DNA of 64,000 nucleotides, taken from assembly GCF_028583425.1 (NCBI RefSeq), contig NC_072795.1, forward strand, positions 6,657,001 to 6,721,000. The letters run 5' to 3'. Shown in pieces: positions 32,785 to 40,920 of this stretch. A program made the translations under genes and the position numbers. The first letter of the stretch is position 1. Each line of letters begins with the position of its first letter. The notes beneath the pieces were generated by a model, which was not told the DNA's origin, ran no database searches, and saw only the letters and a list, made by a program, of their open reading frames with translations. This stretch comes from Eublepharis macularius. Taxonomy: Eukaryota; Chordata; Lepidosauria; Squamata; Eublepharidae.

Positions 32785-32985
32785 ACTCAGAAGCAGCCTG
32801 CATGTGTATCTGCCCTCATGTTGCGACTGATTTATGACGACCTCAGCAAGGCGCTTTCAAGGCAAGTGCAAAGCAGAAGCGGCTTGGCATCGCCTCCCTC
32901 CCTGTCGGTCTCTCGTCCAAGAACCAACACTGCTTAGCATGTGAGATCTGACCAGATCAGGCCATACCACGCCACCTTCCCTCCC
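32785..32985 (-). mobile_element. 5S-rRNA-derived SINE, reverse
   Basis: 'ctgcttagcatgtgagatctg' is the reverse of the 5S internal promoter region. The other end, 'ttgcgactgatttatgacg', is the RTE-like tail. Confidence 0.68.
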
Positions 32986-33336
32986 ATTCAGGAGCCAGTC
33001 CCATTTTATTCAACGGGGATTACTCTTGGGAAAGCATTCTTAGGATTGCACTGAAAAGCACCCCGGAGGGCTTTTCCCCTGGGGAAAAATGGCTCCTTTG
33101 GAGGGTGGACTGTAAGGCATTATACCGTCCTCCCCCCGCCCCCCACCGCACTGCCAAATCTCCAGGTACTTCCCACCCCAGAGGTTGGCAACGCTAAGGG
33201 AGCAATCCTAAGCAAGTCTACTCACAAGTCAGCCCCATTGTACTCACTCTCAGGAAAGTTCTATTTTATTCCAGGAGATTACTCACGGGAAAGCGTTTTT
33301 AGGATTTCACTGAACAGCCTCCCTGAGGGCTTTTCT

Positions 33337-33590
33337 AGTTTGGTGTAGTGGTTAAGAGCGGCAGGACTCTAATCCGGAGAGCCAGGTTTGATTCCCCACT
33401 CCTCCACTTGAAACCAGCTGGGTGACCTTGGGTCGGTCACAGCTCTCTCAGAACTCTCTCAGCCCCACCCACCTCACAGTGTGTTTTGTTGTGGGGATAA
33501 TAATCACATACTTTGTAAGTCACTCTGAGTGGGCATTAAGTTGTCCTGAAGGGCGGCATATAAATCGAATGTTGTTGTCGTTGTTTGGGG
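33337..33590 (+). mobile_element. tRNA-derived SINE, full length
   Basis: 'tggtgtagtggttaagagc', 'ccaggtttgattccccact' and 'cctgaagggcggcatataa' with a GTT tail. Confidence 0.85.
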
Positions 33591-33694
33591 GGAAATAGTT
33601 ACTTTGGAGAGTGGACTATGGCATTATTGTTTTATTCTTTGTATTTTTACCTATTGCTGTAACCTGGTCCGCTAATGGGGAGGGAGGGCTATAA

Positions 33695-33772
33695 TTTAAT
33701 TTAATTTAATTTAATTTAATTTAAAATAATACTAATAAATACTAATACTAATACTAATACTAATACTACCAT
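33695..33772. repeat. (TTTAA)n and (TAATAC)n simple repeats
   Basis: About seven TTTAA-type units followed by about five 'actaat' units. They form the tail of the LINE piece in tandem unit 3. Confidence 0.92.
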
Positions 33773-33966
33773 CCTCCCCTCCACCGCCAAATCTCCAGGA
33801 ACTTCCCACCCCGGGGGGTTGGCAACCCTAACCGGGAGCAATCCCAAGCAAGCCTACTCGGGAGCCAGCCCCGTTGTCGTCACTCTCAGGAAAGTCCCGC
33901 TTCAGCCCACGCGAAAGCGTTCCCAGGTTCGCCCCGCGCGCGCCTTCGAAGCGCCGTCTCCACTCA

Positions 33967-34006
33967 CCGCCGCTAGGTGTCGCCCGCCGCCCGCCCCCGA
34001 CGACGC
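33967..34006 (-). other. NPPC: 3' UTR splice donor of NPPC
   Basis: After the stop codon the - strand continues for about 40 bases to ACCTAGCGGCG followed by GTGAGTGG, a near-consensus donor with the intron beginning at 33967. This implies that the rest of the 3' UTR is in another exon. Confidence 0.6.
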
Positions 34007-34245
34007 TCAACAGCCCAGGCCGCTCATGGAGCCGATGCGGTCGAGCTTGAGGCCGAAGCAGCCCTTGGAGAGGCCCTTCTTGGAGAGGCCCTTCAGGCGC
34101 CGCGATCCGCCGCCGCCGCCGCCTCCTCCGCCGCCGCCGCCGCCGTGGTGCTCCGGGTGCACGAGCCGCGCCCAGCCCGCCCGCGCCTGCTTGCTGTCGG
34201 TGCGCAGGTCGCGCAGCAGCCGCGACGACGAGCCTTTGCCCCGCG

Positions 34246-34277
<32 letters not shown>

Positions 34278-34414
34278 GAGGACGAGGTGCCGCCGGAGCC
34301 CGAGCCCGCCTTGGTGCCTCCGCCGCGCGCCGCCGCGCCCGCCGCGGGCCCCGACGACGCTTCCAGCAGCCCCGCCAGTTCGCGCCCCAGCGCCGCCGCG
34401 CTCCTGGACGGACC
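34007..34414 (-). CDS. NPPC: NPPC exon 2 (propeptide and mature CNP)
   Basis: Acceptor cctccccgcag ends at 34415, and the in-frame start is [10 protein letters not shown]. It encodes 135 residues and TGA at 34009-34007. A CAG-type run (CTG x10 on the + strand, about 34245-34276) gives ten Gln. A GGC/GGA run (about 34107-34145) gives thirteen Gly. Between them [20 protein letters not shown] matches the CNP-53 start region. Confidence 0.95.
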
Positions 34415-36079
34415 CTGCGGGGAGGAAGCCGAGAGAGGGAAGGGGAGAAAAGTGAGCCGGGGGGCGTGGGAGAGGGGCCACCCCCGCAGCAGCCCGCCCC
34501 GTCCGGCAGGGCTTTGCAACCGGGCATCGCCTCGAGCAAAGCCTGAATCTCAAGCGCGCCGGGATTTCCCTCGCCAAACGTTGTTCTCCCCTTTCTAGCC
34601 TGGATCCCGGGCTCAGAAGCCTCTTCGGATGGGAAATATGGACGGGAGGGTGTGCGGTTGCCAGCTCCAGCTTGGGAGATTCCTGGAGATTTGGGGGGCT
34701 CGGGAGGGAAGAGCCCTTGGCAGGGTATAATGCAACGGAGCCCGCCTTCCGAAGCAGCCGTTTCCTCCAGGGGATCGGATCTCTGCCTGGAGACCAGTTG
34801 CAATTCAGGAAGATCTCCAGGCCCCCTCTGGAGGTTGGCAGCCCTAAGCCCGCCCTTTGCGGCTGCCTTGCCCTCCAGGGCAACTGATCCCTGTGCTTGG
34901 AGACCAGTTGTAATTCCGGGAGATCTCCAGCCACCACCTGGAGGTGGCTGGAACGGGGGTCCCATCACCATCTGGGATGGGGTCTCCCATCATAGTCCTG
35001 CCCCTCAAAAAAGTCCTCTGGGGGGCACCTCGAAGAATGCCCAAGCTCCGTTACAAAGGGGTTGCCCAAAGGTGGCATCAAACGGGTTCAATCGGCTTTT
35101 TAAAAGATTCAGCCCTCTTGTCTTTTGCAGTCTGCACAGAGTTAGAAAGGGAAGCAGAACTTGGGGGGGGGGGGCAGAAAATATTTTCCCGCCTCCCCCC
35201 AGTGCCTCCATCTCATCCTTTGCAGGCCCGGCTTCCCCCGGGGATTAGAAGCGCAAGAGACCGGAGGGTCAGTCTGTCCTTGGCCAACTGGACCGCCCCT
35301 CTGCCTTCGCTCTGAGGGCTTGAAAGCCCCCCGTCCTGCTCCCCCGGGGAAGGAGGCGCTCACTTGAGGCTCGGGGCGCCTGTCCGAGGGGATGGAGCCC
35401 GGGCTCAGCACCACGGGGGGACGGAGAGCGGCCAGCACCAGCCGCGGGTCCGGCTTCGTGGGGCTGCTGGCCGGGAGGGTGATAGCCTGAGGCGACCCCC
35501 CCCCCCGGAGGGACAGGGGATGGCTCCAGGCTGCACTGCGCCCCGTCGAGGCTCGAGGGAAGCGGGGCCGCGCGGTACATTTGCAGGCGGGGAGCTCCGC
35601 GGCTCCGCAGGAGAAAAGCAAAGATTCGCGGCGCTGCTGGACTCGAACCTCGAACCTTACTTGACCTGGCCCCCGCGGCATTCAGGCGCACGCCTCCACT
35701 CCGGTCTAAGGAGTCCGGGATAGATGCCCCGCTTGCACCTCACCTTCGCTAGAATCCCCCAAGCGCTCCCTAGCCCGCACTAACCCACCTTCGAAAGCGT
35801 GGTCGAAGCGGAGTATTTAATCCCGCTTTAGTGAGACGTAACCTACCGCGCCAGCGCTTCGCCCGCCCCTGCTTGGCTCCAGCCTAACCGCCTCTCCTGC
35901 CCTCTGTCCCGCCATCCTCCCCTCTCCAAGCGCCCCGACGGAGTCTCCCCAGTTCCGCGCTGCCGTCGAGGCTCCCGCCTTACCTTCTGCAGGTGCTGCG
36001 GGGCGGCCGGCTTCGCCTCCAGCCCGAGGGCCAGCAGGGCGAGGAAGAGGCCGCAAGCCACGACGCGAGAGAGGTACAT
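34007..36079 (-). CDS. NPPC: C-type natriuretic peptide precursor (two coding exons)
   Basis: CNP is a secreted ligand of the guanylyl cyclase receptor NPR-B, acting locally in cartilage growth, vessels and brain. Joining 36079-35984 and 34414-34007 (- strand) gives 167 residues. Residues 1-22 or so form a signal peptide ([19 protein letters not shown]). A furin-type site RLLR-DLR lies at about residues 97-103, and the C terminus [22 protein letters not shown] follows a KK cleavage site. The two Cys close the 17-residue ring. The mature 22 residues equal the mammalian CNP-22 I recall. The precursor is longer than the human 126 residues because of a 10-Gln run and a 13-Gly run. The splice is phase 0. 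The peptide ends at the second Cys with no C-terminal extension, which is diagnostic of CNP against ANP and BNP. Convergent with COPS7B. Confidence 0.97.
34415..35983 (-). other. NPPC: NPPC intron 1
   Basis: A 1569-base GC-rich GT-AG intron. It holds a 'ggttgccagctcc ... ttggcagcccta' fold-back repeat at about 34655-34848, a related half copy at 34870-34955, and a long G run near 35162-35174. No extra exon seen. Confidence 0.75.
34655..34960. mobile_element. Fold-back repeat, 'gttgccagctcc' family, one and a half copies
   Basis: 'ggttgccagctccagcttgg' is mirrored by 'tctggaggttggcagcccta', followed by a second 'gagaccagttgtaattccgg ... ccacctggaggt'. Relatives: 39080-39215, 51308-51400, 51655-51785 and parts of 32636-33960. 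Confidence 0.6.
35984..36079 (-). CDS. NPPC: NPPC exon 1 (signal peptide)
   Basis: ATG at 36079-36077 and 32 codons ending QHLQK, with donor gtaagg directly after 35984. The hydrophobic core FLALLAL is followed by EAKPAAP, where EAKP resembles the mammalian pro-CNP start. Confidence 0.93.
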
Positions 36080-36109
36080 CCCGGGCGAGGGACCGGGGCG
36101 AGGGCGCGT

Positions 36110-36240
36110 TGCTGCGAGTCCGAGCGGAGCGTCTCCGGCTGCGCCTGGCTCCCTTCCGACGGCCCGAGTCGTTTGCAGCGCCGCGGCCGCCCTCGGCTCT
36201 TTATAAGCGACCTGCCGGTGATGTCATCCGCCTCCCCGCT
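36110..36240 (-). promoter_or_regulatory. NPPC: NPPC core promoter (TATA) and 5' UTR
   Basis: On the - strand GCTTATAAAG (36207-36198) lies about 120 bases before the ATG, giving a predicted start near 36170 and a 5' UTR of about 90 bases. The surroundings are GC-rich with a G-rich run (36245-36255) that could serve Sp/KLF factors. Confidence 0.75.
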
Positions 36241-36535
36241 CCAGGGTGGGGGGAGAAGTGCCATCCAGCCGGTGCCGGGCTCCGGGCTTCTTGCTAGACG
36301 GGGAGGCCGCGGCCACCTCGGGACGCCGGAGGGGACCGCGTGGAGGCGGGGTGGGCGCCGGTGGGCCTCTCCACTCTCGCGCCTGCATCCCCGGGAGGGG
36401 GCTGCTCGTGTGAAATCAGAGTACACGTGAGCGCGGAGTGCTCCTCCCGCGTGAACTCGCGAGGCGGACACCTGCCTGGGAAGGCGGGCGGGGGAGAAGA
36501 AGGAGAGGGTGTGACCCGGGGCTAGTTTCAGGCGG

Positions 36536-36610
36536 AGAGCTGCGGTAGAACAGGACTGGAGTCCAGTGGCACCTGAGAGGCCGGCAACTTTTTTCAAAGG
36601 AATACACTGT
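36536..36610. mobile_element. Penelope-like subfamily B fragment
   Basis: 'gactggagtccagtggcacc' followed by 'ggccggcaacttttttcaaa', start of the antisense arm as at 36975 and 39230. Confidence 0.5.
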
Positions 36611-36611
36611 T

Positions 36612-36862
36612 GAGACTCAAAAAGGGAAAGAGGCCAGCAGCACCTCTGAGACGACTTTATTGTAGCAGAAGCTTTCGAGAACCACAGCTCTCTTCGTCAG
36701 ATGCATCATCGACACGCAAGCTGACCATGCGTCTGGCAAAGAGAGCTGTGGTTTTCGAAAGCTTCTGCTACAATAAAGTCGGCTAATCTTAAAGGTGCTA
36801 CCGGACTGTTTACTATGTTGCAACTACAGACTAATACGGCGAACTCCTTTGAGAGTCAGGCT
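36612..36862. mobile_element. Penelope-like fold-back, subfamily A
   Basis: Arms of about 100 bases around a 'catcgacacgcaagctgacc' loop. The antisense arm is close to ideal: the complement of 36664-36705 reads ctgacga, helix, cgaaa, gcttctgc, ta. The sense arm core is mutated (ctggcaa). Confidence 0.75.
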
Positions 36863-36924
36863 CCCTTCTTCGGATACAGGGAGTAGAGATCCCGGAGCCT
36901 AAAGGCGGTGCCTGGAATGGGGGA

Positions 36925-37165
36925 TGGTCTCTGGTGGGAAGCCGTGTCGGTCTGCAGGAAAGCAGCCGGATTGGAGTCCAGTGGCACCTGAGAGACCAGC
37001 AACATTTTCACGGCGTAAGCTTTCGCGAGCCAAAGCTCCCTTCGTCAGATACAGGGAGGAGCGGAGATCCCCGACCCGTTAGTTATCTGAAGAAGAGACC
37101 TCCGACTCTGGAAAGCTCAGAGACTGGCGATCTTGCTGGCCTCTCAAGTGCCGCTGGATGCCACC
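36925..37165. mobile_element. Penelope-like fold-back, subfamily B
   Basis: 'ggaagccgtgtcggtctgc', 'gtccagtggcacctgagag', antisense core 'gcgagccaaagctcccttcg', then sense 'tatctgaagaagagacctcc' and 'ctggaaagctcag'. Confidence 0.65.
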
Positions 37166-37461
37166 CCTGCTGTTCTCCTTGGGACTAGGATCCCAGGCAC
37201 AGCCCTGGGATGTATTTGCGGCTCACTTGGGGAAGGAAGCTGGTTTGTTTCTCCTGTTGGGACTGGCGAGAGCCTTTGCGGGGAGGAGGGCCCGTGGGAA
37301 GCCCAAACCCAGGTCGCCTGTCCGGAGCAGCGCTGGGCGATGGGGAGGGAGACTGGCGAGTCGAAGTAAACCCTCTGGAGGGCGAAAGAGGGTTCCTCCT
37401 GGACGACTCCCCACTCCTCCCTGTACCTGAAGACGGGAGCTTTGATCTGAAACCGTCTGAA

Positions 37462-37848
37462 GAAGCAGAGGAGTTAGCCGTGTTAGTCCGTAGCTGCAAA
37501 ATAGCAAAGAGTCCAGTAGCACCTTTAAGACTAACCAACTTTATTGTAGCATAAGCTTTTGAGAACCACAGCTCTCTTCGTCAGATGCGTCATCAGCTTT
37601 TTGAGAATCACAGCTCTCTTCGTCAGATGTGTCAGATGCATCTGACGAAGAGAGCTGTGATTCTCAAAAAGCTGATGATGCATCTGACGAAGAGAGCTGT
37701 GATTCTCAAAAAGCTGACAATGCATCTGACGAAGAGAGCTGTGGTTCTCGAAAGCTTATGTTACAATAAAGTTGGTTAGTCTTATAGGTGCTACTGGACA
37801 CTTTACTATTTTGCAACTGCAGATTAACACGGCTAACTCCTCTGGATC
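37462..37848. mobile_element. Penelope-like fold-back with tandem units, both ends complete
   Basis: Starts 'cagaggagttagccgtg' and ends 'cacggctaactcctctg'. The antisense arm has two units. The sense arm has three units with ctgacga cores (about 37643, 37684, 37725), and only the last has an intact gaaa and gc-helix. Longest fully bounded copy in the window. Confidence 0.8.
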
Positions 37849-37849
37849 T

Positions 37850-38030
37850 CTAACAAAGAGAGCAGTGGAAGCTTATGCTACAATAAAGTTGGTTAGTCTT
37901 AAAGATGCTACCGGACTCTTTACTATCTGAAGAAGAGAGCTGCGACTCTCCAAAGCTTCTATCCTGAAAATCTTGTCGGTCTGTAAGATGCCCCTGGACT
38001 CAAATTCGATGTTCTACTGCGGACCACCGC
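37850..38030 (+). mobile_element. Chimeric Penelope-like fragment (A fused to B)
   Basis: A subfamily A sense end ('gcttatgctacaataaagttg' to 'ccggactctttactat') runs directly into a subfamily B sense arm (ctgaaga at 37926, 'aaaatcttgtcggtctg'). Confidence 0.6.
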
Positions 38031-38930
38031 TAGTGCCCACCTAAAACCCGCCAGCAGCTCCGCCAGCAAAGCTCTCTCCGGCCCCTTGGGGGACCCCCTC
38101 GAGGATCTGGGGAAGCCGTGCCCTTGGGAGCAGCCTGGACAAGGGCGCCTGCAGCTGCTGCTCTTTCTGAAGTGACTGGGGGAAATGTGCCCAGTGCGAG
38201 GGGCTTTTCGAGGGGGTCCCCGTCGACTCCCTCGCCTACACGGCTTCCCTCTCCGAATGGCCGTCTGCGATGCCTTTTGCTTTTCGAGCCTAGCAACCGA
38301 CCTGTGTTGAGCGCCCGTCTAGGACCGACGCCAGATGCCCCCCAAAGAGGCTTGGAGCTCACTCGTGTGTGTGTGTGGGGGGGGGGTTCCAGTGGTGTTG
38401 GGAGGGGGCTTCCCCGCCACTCCAACAACGCAATTCGTCGCCAGGGCGGACTTGGAAAGAGGGGACCGGTTTTCGTTCCAGAGATCCACTCGCGGGACAC
38501 GAAGCCCACGTCTCCCGACGGGGAGGAGTGCTGATCTGTCCCCAGAGTCTTGTGACACTCGCCAGACCGACGCATTCGCTGGCGTGGAAGCCGCCCCAGC
38601 CGCCGCCCTACCCGTCGAGGATGCACGGAACGGACGGCGCCCGCATTTGCTGTGGCCCGACCTTCCCCGAGGGTCGCCCGCGGGCGCGCAGCGAGGGGAA
38701 ACCCGGCCGCCCCTTGGCCCCCGGGCAGCGCCCTCGCGGGGGTTTCCAGCGCCGTCGGGCCGGGCGACACGTCGCTGCGGAGGGGGAACGGCAGGCGCGC
38801 TGCTGGGGGCGTCCGCGGGTGAAGGCGCCGCCCAGAGGTCTGCTCGGCGATGGCCTTGCTTGCCCCAGGCGCCGGGCCAGGCGACAAATCTCGCCAGCAG
38901 ATGGGGGAAACACCAGCCCATTCGCACGTT
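38030..38930. promoter_or_regulatory. Orphan CpG island upstream of NPPC
   Basis: About 0.9 kb of dense CpG and high G+C, roughly 2-2.7 kb upstream of the NPPC start. Long open frames occur on both strands as expected from the composition (38030-38887 on -, 38335-39231 on +), but they lack domain motifs. It contains a (GT)n-G run at about 38366-38388. Could be a remote promoter or enhancer island of NPPC or an unknown transcript. Confidence 0.45.
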
Positions 38931-39079
38931 CGGAGTTCACGTCTCTCTCTACTGGCCCGTGTATTTTATGGGTGGGGGGTACCTGGTGATAACTGTGAAA
39001 TGTGCATCTATGCAAGCTAGGGTAGGGGATCTCAAAAGTTCCCCTCTGGCTTTATTTTCCAGCAACTGGTGTCACTCGC

Positions 39080-39224
39080 CGTTGCCAGTTCTGGGTTGGG
39101 AAATTCCTGGAGATTTTGGGGGTGCCACAGCAGAGTGTAATGCCATACAGCCCACCCTCCAAAGCAGCCATTTCTCCAGGGGGACAGATCTCTGTCCTCG
39201 AGATCACTTTTGTAATCCCAGCAG
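39080..39224. mobile_element. Fold-back repeat half, 'gttgccagttctgg' family
   Basis: 'ttgggaaattcctggagatt', 'gtgtaatgccatacagccc', 'ccaaagcagccatttctcc', interrupted on the right by a Penelope-like element. Confidence 0.55.
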
Positions 39225-39465
39225 GATTTGAGTGAGTCCAGTGGCACCCTAGAGATCAACAAGATTTTCAAGGTGCAAGTTGTCGGAACTCCCTTCTTCA
39301 GATATAGATATGTAACCTATGGATCTACTTTAGGTTTATCTGAAGAAAGGAGCTGTGACTCTTGAAAGGTGACACCCTGAAAATCTTGTTGGTCTCTAAG
39401 GTGCCAGTGGACTCCAATCCTGCTCCTCTCCTCCAGACCAACAGAACTACCAACCTGAAACTATC
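39225..39465. mobile_element. Penelope-like fold-back, subfamily B
   Basis: 'gagtgagtccagtggcaccc', antisense 'aactcccttcttcagatat', sense ctgaaga and 'gagctgtgactcttgaaagg', end 'gcctctaaggtgcc'-like text to 'agaccaacagaactacc'. Confidence 0.7.
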
Positions 39466-39529
39466 CCCGTTTCTGGGTGCTGCCTTTGAGCTCAGGATTG
39501 GAACCTACATTCCTTCCCATATTTAAAGA

Positions 39530-39655
39530 AGGAAGCTTGGACTCTTGAAAGATTATATCCTTGCAACACCTTGTTGGTCTCTCCAGAGCCACTGGACTCA
39601 AATCCTGCTGTTCTACAGCAGACTAACACAGCTACCCACCAAAAACTATCTTTCT
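39530..39655 (+). mobile_element. Penelope-like subfamily B, sense half
   Basis: 'ggactcttgaaagattatatc', 'accttgttggtctctccag', 'ctcaaatcctgctgttctac', 'gactaacacagctaccc'. Confidence 0.6.
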
Positions 39656-39725
39656 AGTTCTTGTGAAGCCCCCCACGCCATCCCAACTCTGGCAATTGAA
39701 GCATAAGAAACTGCACTGAGACATG

Positions 39726-40186
39726 GATCCAGAGGAATTAGCTGTGTTAGTCTGTAGTCGCAAAATAGTGAAGTCCACTAGCACCTTTAGGGCTAACAAA
39801 CTTTATTGTAGCATAAGCTTTTGAGAGCCACAGCTCTCTTCATCAGATGCATTGTCAGCTTTCGAGAACAACAGCTTTCTTTGTCAGATGCATTGTCAGC
39901 TTTCAAGAATCACAGCTTTCTTTGTCAGATGCATCATCAGCTTTCGAGAACCACAGCTCTCTTTGTCAGATCCATCTGATGAAGAGAGCTGTGATTCTCA
40001 AAAGCTGACGATGCATTTGATGAAGAGAGCTGTGGTTCTCAAAAGCTGATGATGCATCTGACAAAGAGAGCTATGGTTCTCAAAAGCTGATGATACATCT
40101 GACGAAGAGAGCTGTGGTTCTTGAAAGCTTATGCTAAAATAAAGTTGATTAGTCTTAAAGGTGTTACTGGACTCTCTACTATTTTG
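39726..40186. mobile_element. Penelope-like fold-back, largest tandem ribozyme-like array
   Basis: The antisense arm has about four units (39812-39970) and the sense arm four (39965-40125), spaced 41-43 bases apart. Internal sense units keep the ctgaNga box but carry 'ctcaaaag' in place of 'ctcgaaag'. The last has gaaa and gcttatgc followed by ta. Confidence 0.78.
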
Positions 40187-40920
40187 CATTGAGACAGAAG
40201 CTGCGCTCAAGATTGGGAGTCCAATGGAACCCAACTGGTGAGGGGGTGGAGCAGGACAGGCATCAAGGTGATTGGATTTGTGGGCTGCTTTTAAGGGAGA
40301 GGGTTGATCTAGAAGTCCCAACACACACACACCGGGGTATGTTTTCTTAAATAAGAGGTGTCAGTACCAGTACTCCTGATGTCCAAATGCTTGAGTGGTG
40401 CTTGAAAACTTTGCTGGAACTTTGTTCTGGTCCATTTCCACTGAAAGAAAAAAAGTCCTGTCCTCCAATGCTAAGCTGATGGGGCCATTTGCGCTTTCCC
40501 TGTCTCAGCCCAACCCACCTCACAGGGTTGTCCGAAGCCCCATTGCCGTCCTGGAGGGAAGTCCGTTCATTCCTTGGAGGTTTTTAAGCAGAGGCTAGAT
40601 GGCCACCTGACAGCCATGCTGATTCTGTGAACCTGGGCAGATCATGAGAGGGAGGGCAGGAAGGGTTACATCAGTGCTTAGTTCTTGTGGTCCCTTCTTA
40701 CATGCCCAGGGTAAGGCAAATTGCAACCTTGTGGTTAGGGAGTAATTTTCCACAGGCCAGTTTGGGTAGGGATCCTGATGGTGTTTTGCCATCTTCTGGG
40801 CATGCAGTGTCACTGGGTGTGTGCGTGTTGCGGGGAAGTAACTGAATTTCCTGCATTGTGCAGGGGGTTGGACTAGATGACCCTGGAGGTCCCTTCCTAC
40901 CCTAGAATTCTATGATTCGT
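40187..40920. repeat. Right copy of the inverted duplication bracketing NPPC
   Basis: Inverted counterpart of 30462-31212: spacer 'cattgagacagaagctgcgc', 'gattggatttgtgggctgc', hAT-like 'gaaagaaaaaaagtcctgtcc', SINE-like 'cagcccaacccacctcaca', then a CR1 3' end to 40920. See the left copy. Confidence 0.75.

Larger units (their letters stand above)
32636..33960. repeat. Three tandem copies of a composite unit of about 280 bp
   Basis: Each unit has 'cccctggggaaaa', 'ggagggtggac', 'ccaaatctccaggaac', 'ttggcaaccctaa', 'gagcaatcctaagcaagtct' and 'ctcaggaaagtt' in order. Unit 1 (32636-33066) is interrupted by a 5S-type SINE, units 2 and 3 are separated by a SINE (33337-33590), and unit 3 is interrupted by a LINE tail and simple repeats (33640-33775). 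Unit 3 ends close to the NPPC exon 2 donor. Confidence 0.7.

Noticed and set aside
33819-34598. 259-codon + strand frame with runs of Pro and Cys
   Set aside because: Antisense of the NPPC Gly and Gln repeats; no splice or promoter support.
33828-34937. 369-codon open frame on the - strand across NPPC exon 2 and intron 1
   Set aside because: A different frame from CNP, high G+C, no motif. It is a compositional shadow overlapping the real exon.
38030-39231. Overlapping long frames of 285, 206 and 298 codons on both strands
   Set aside because: Frames on opposite strands in a CpG island without domain motifs; stop-poor because of base composition.
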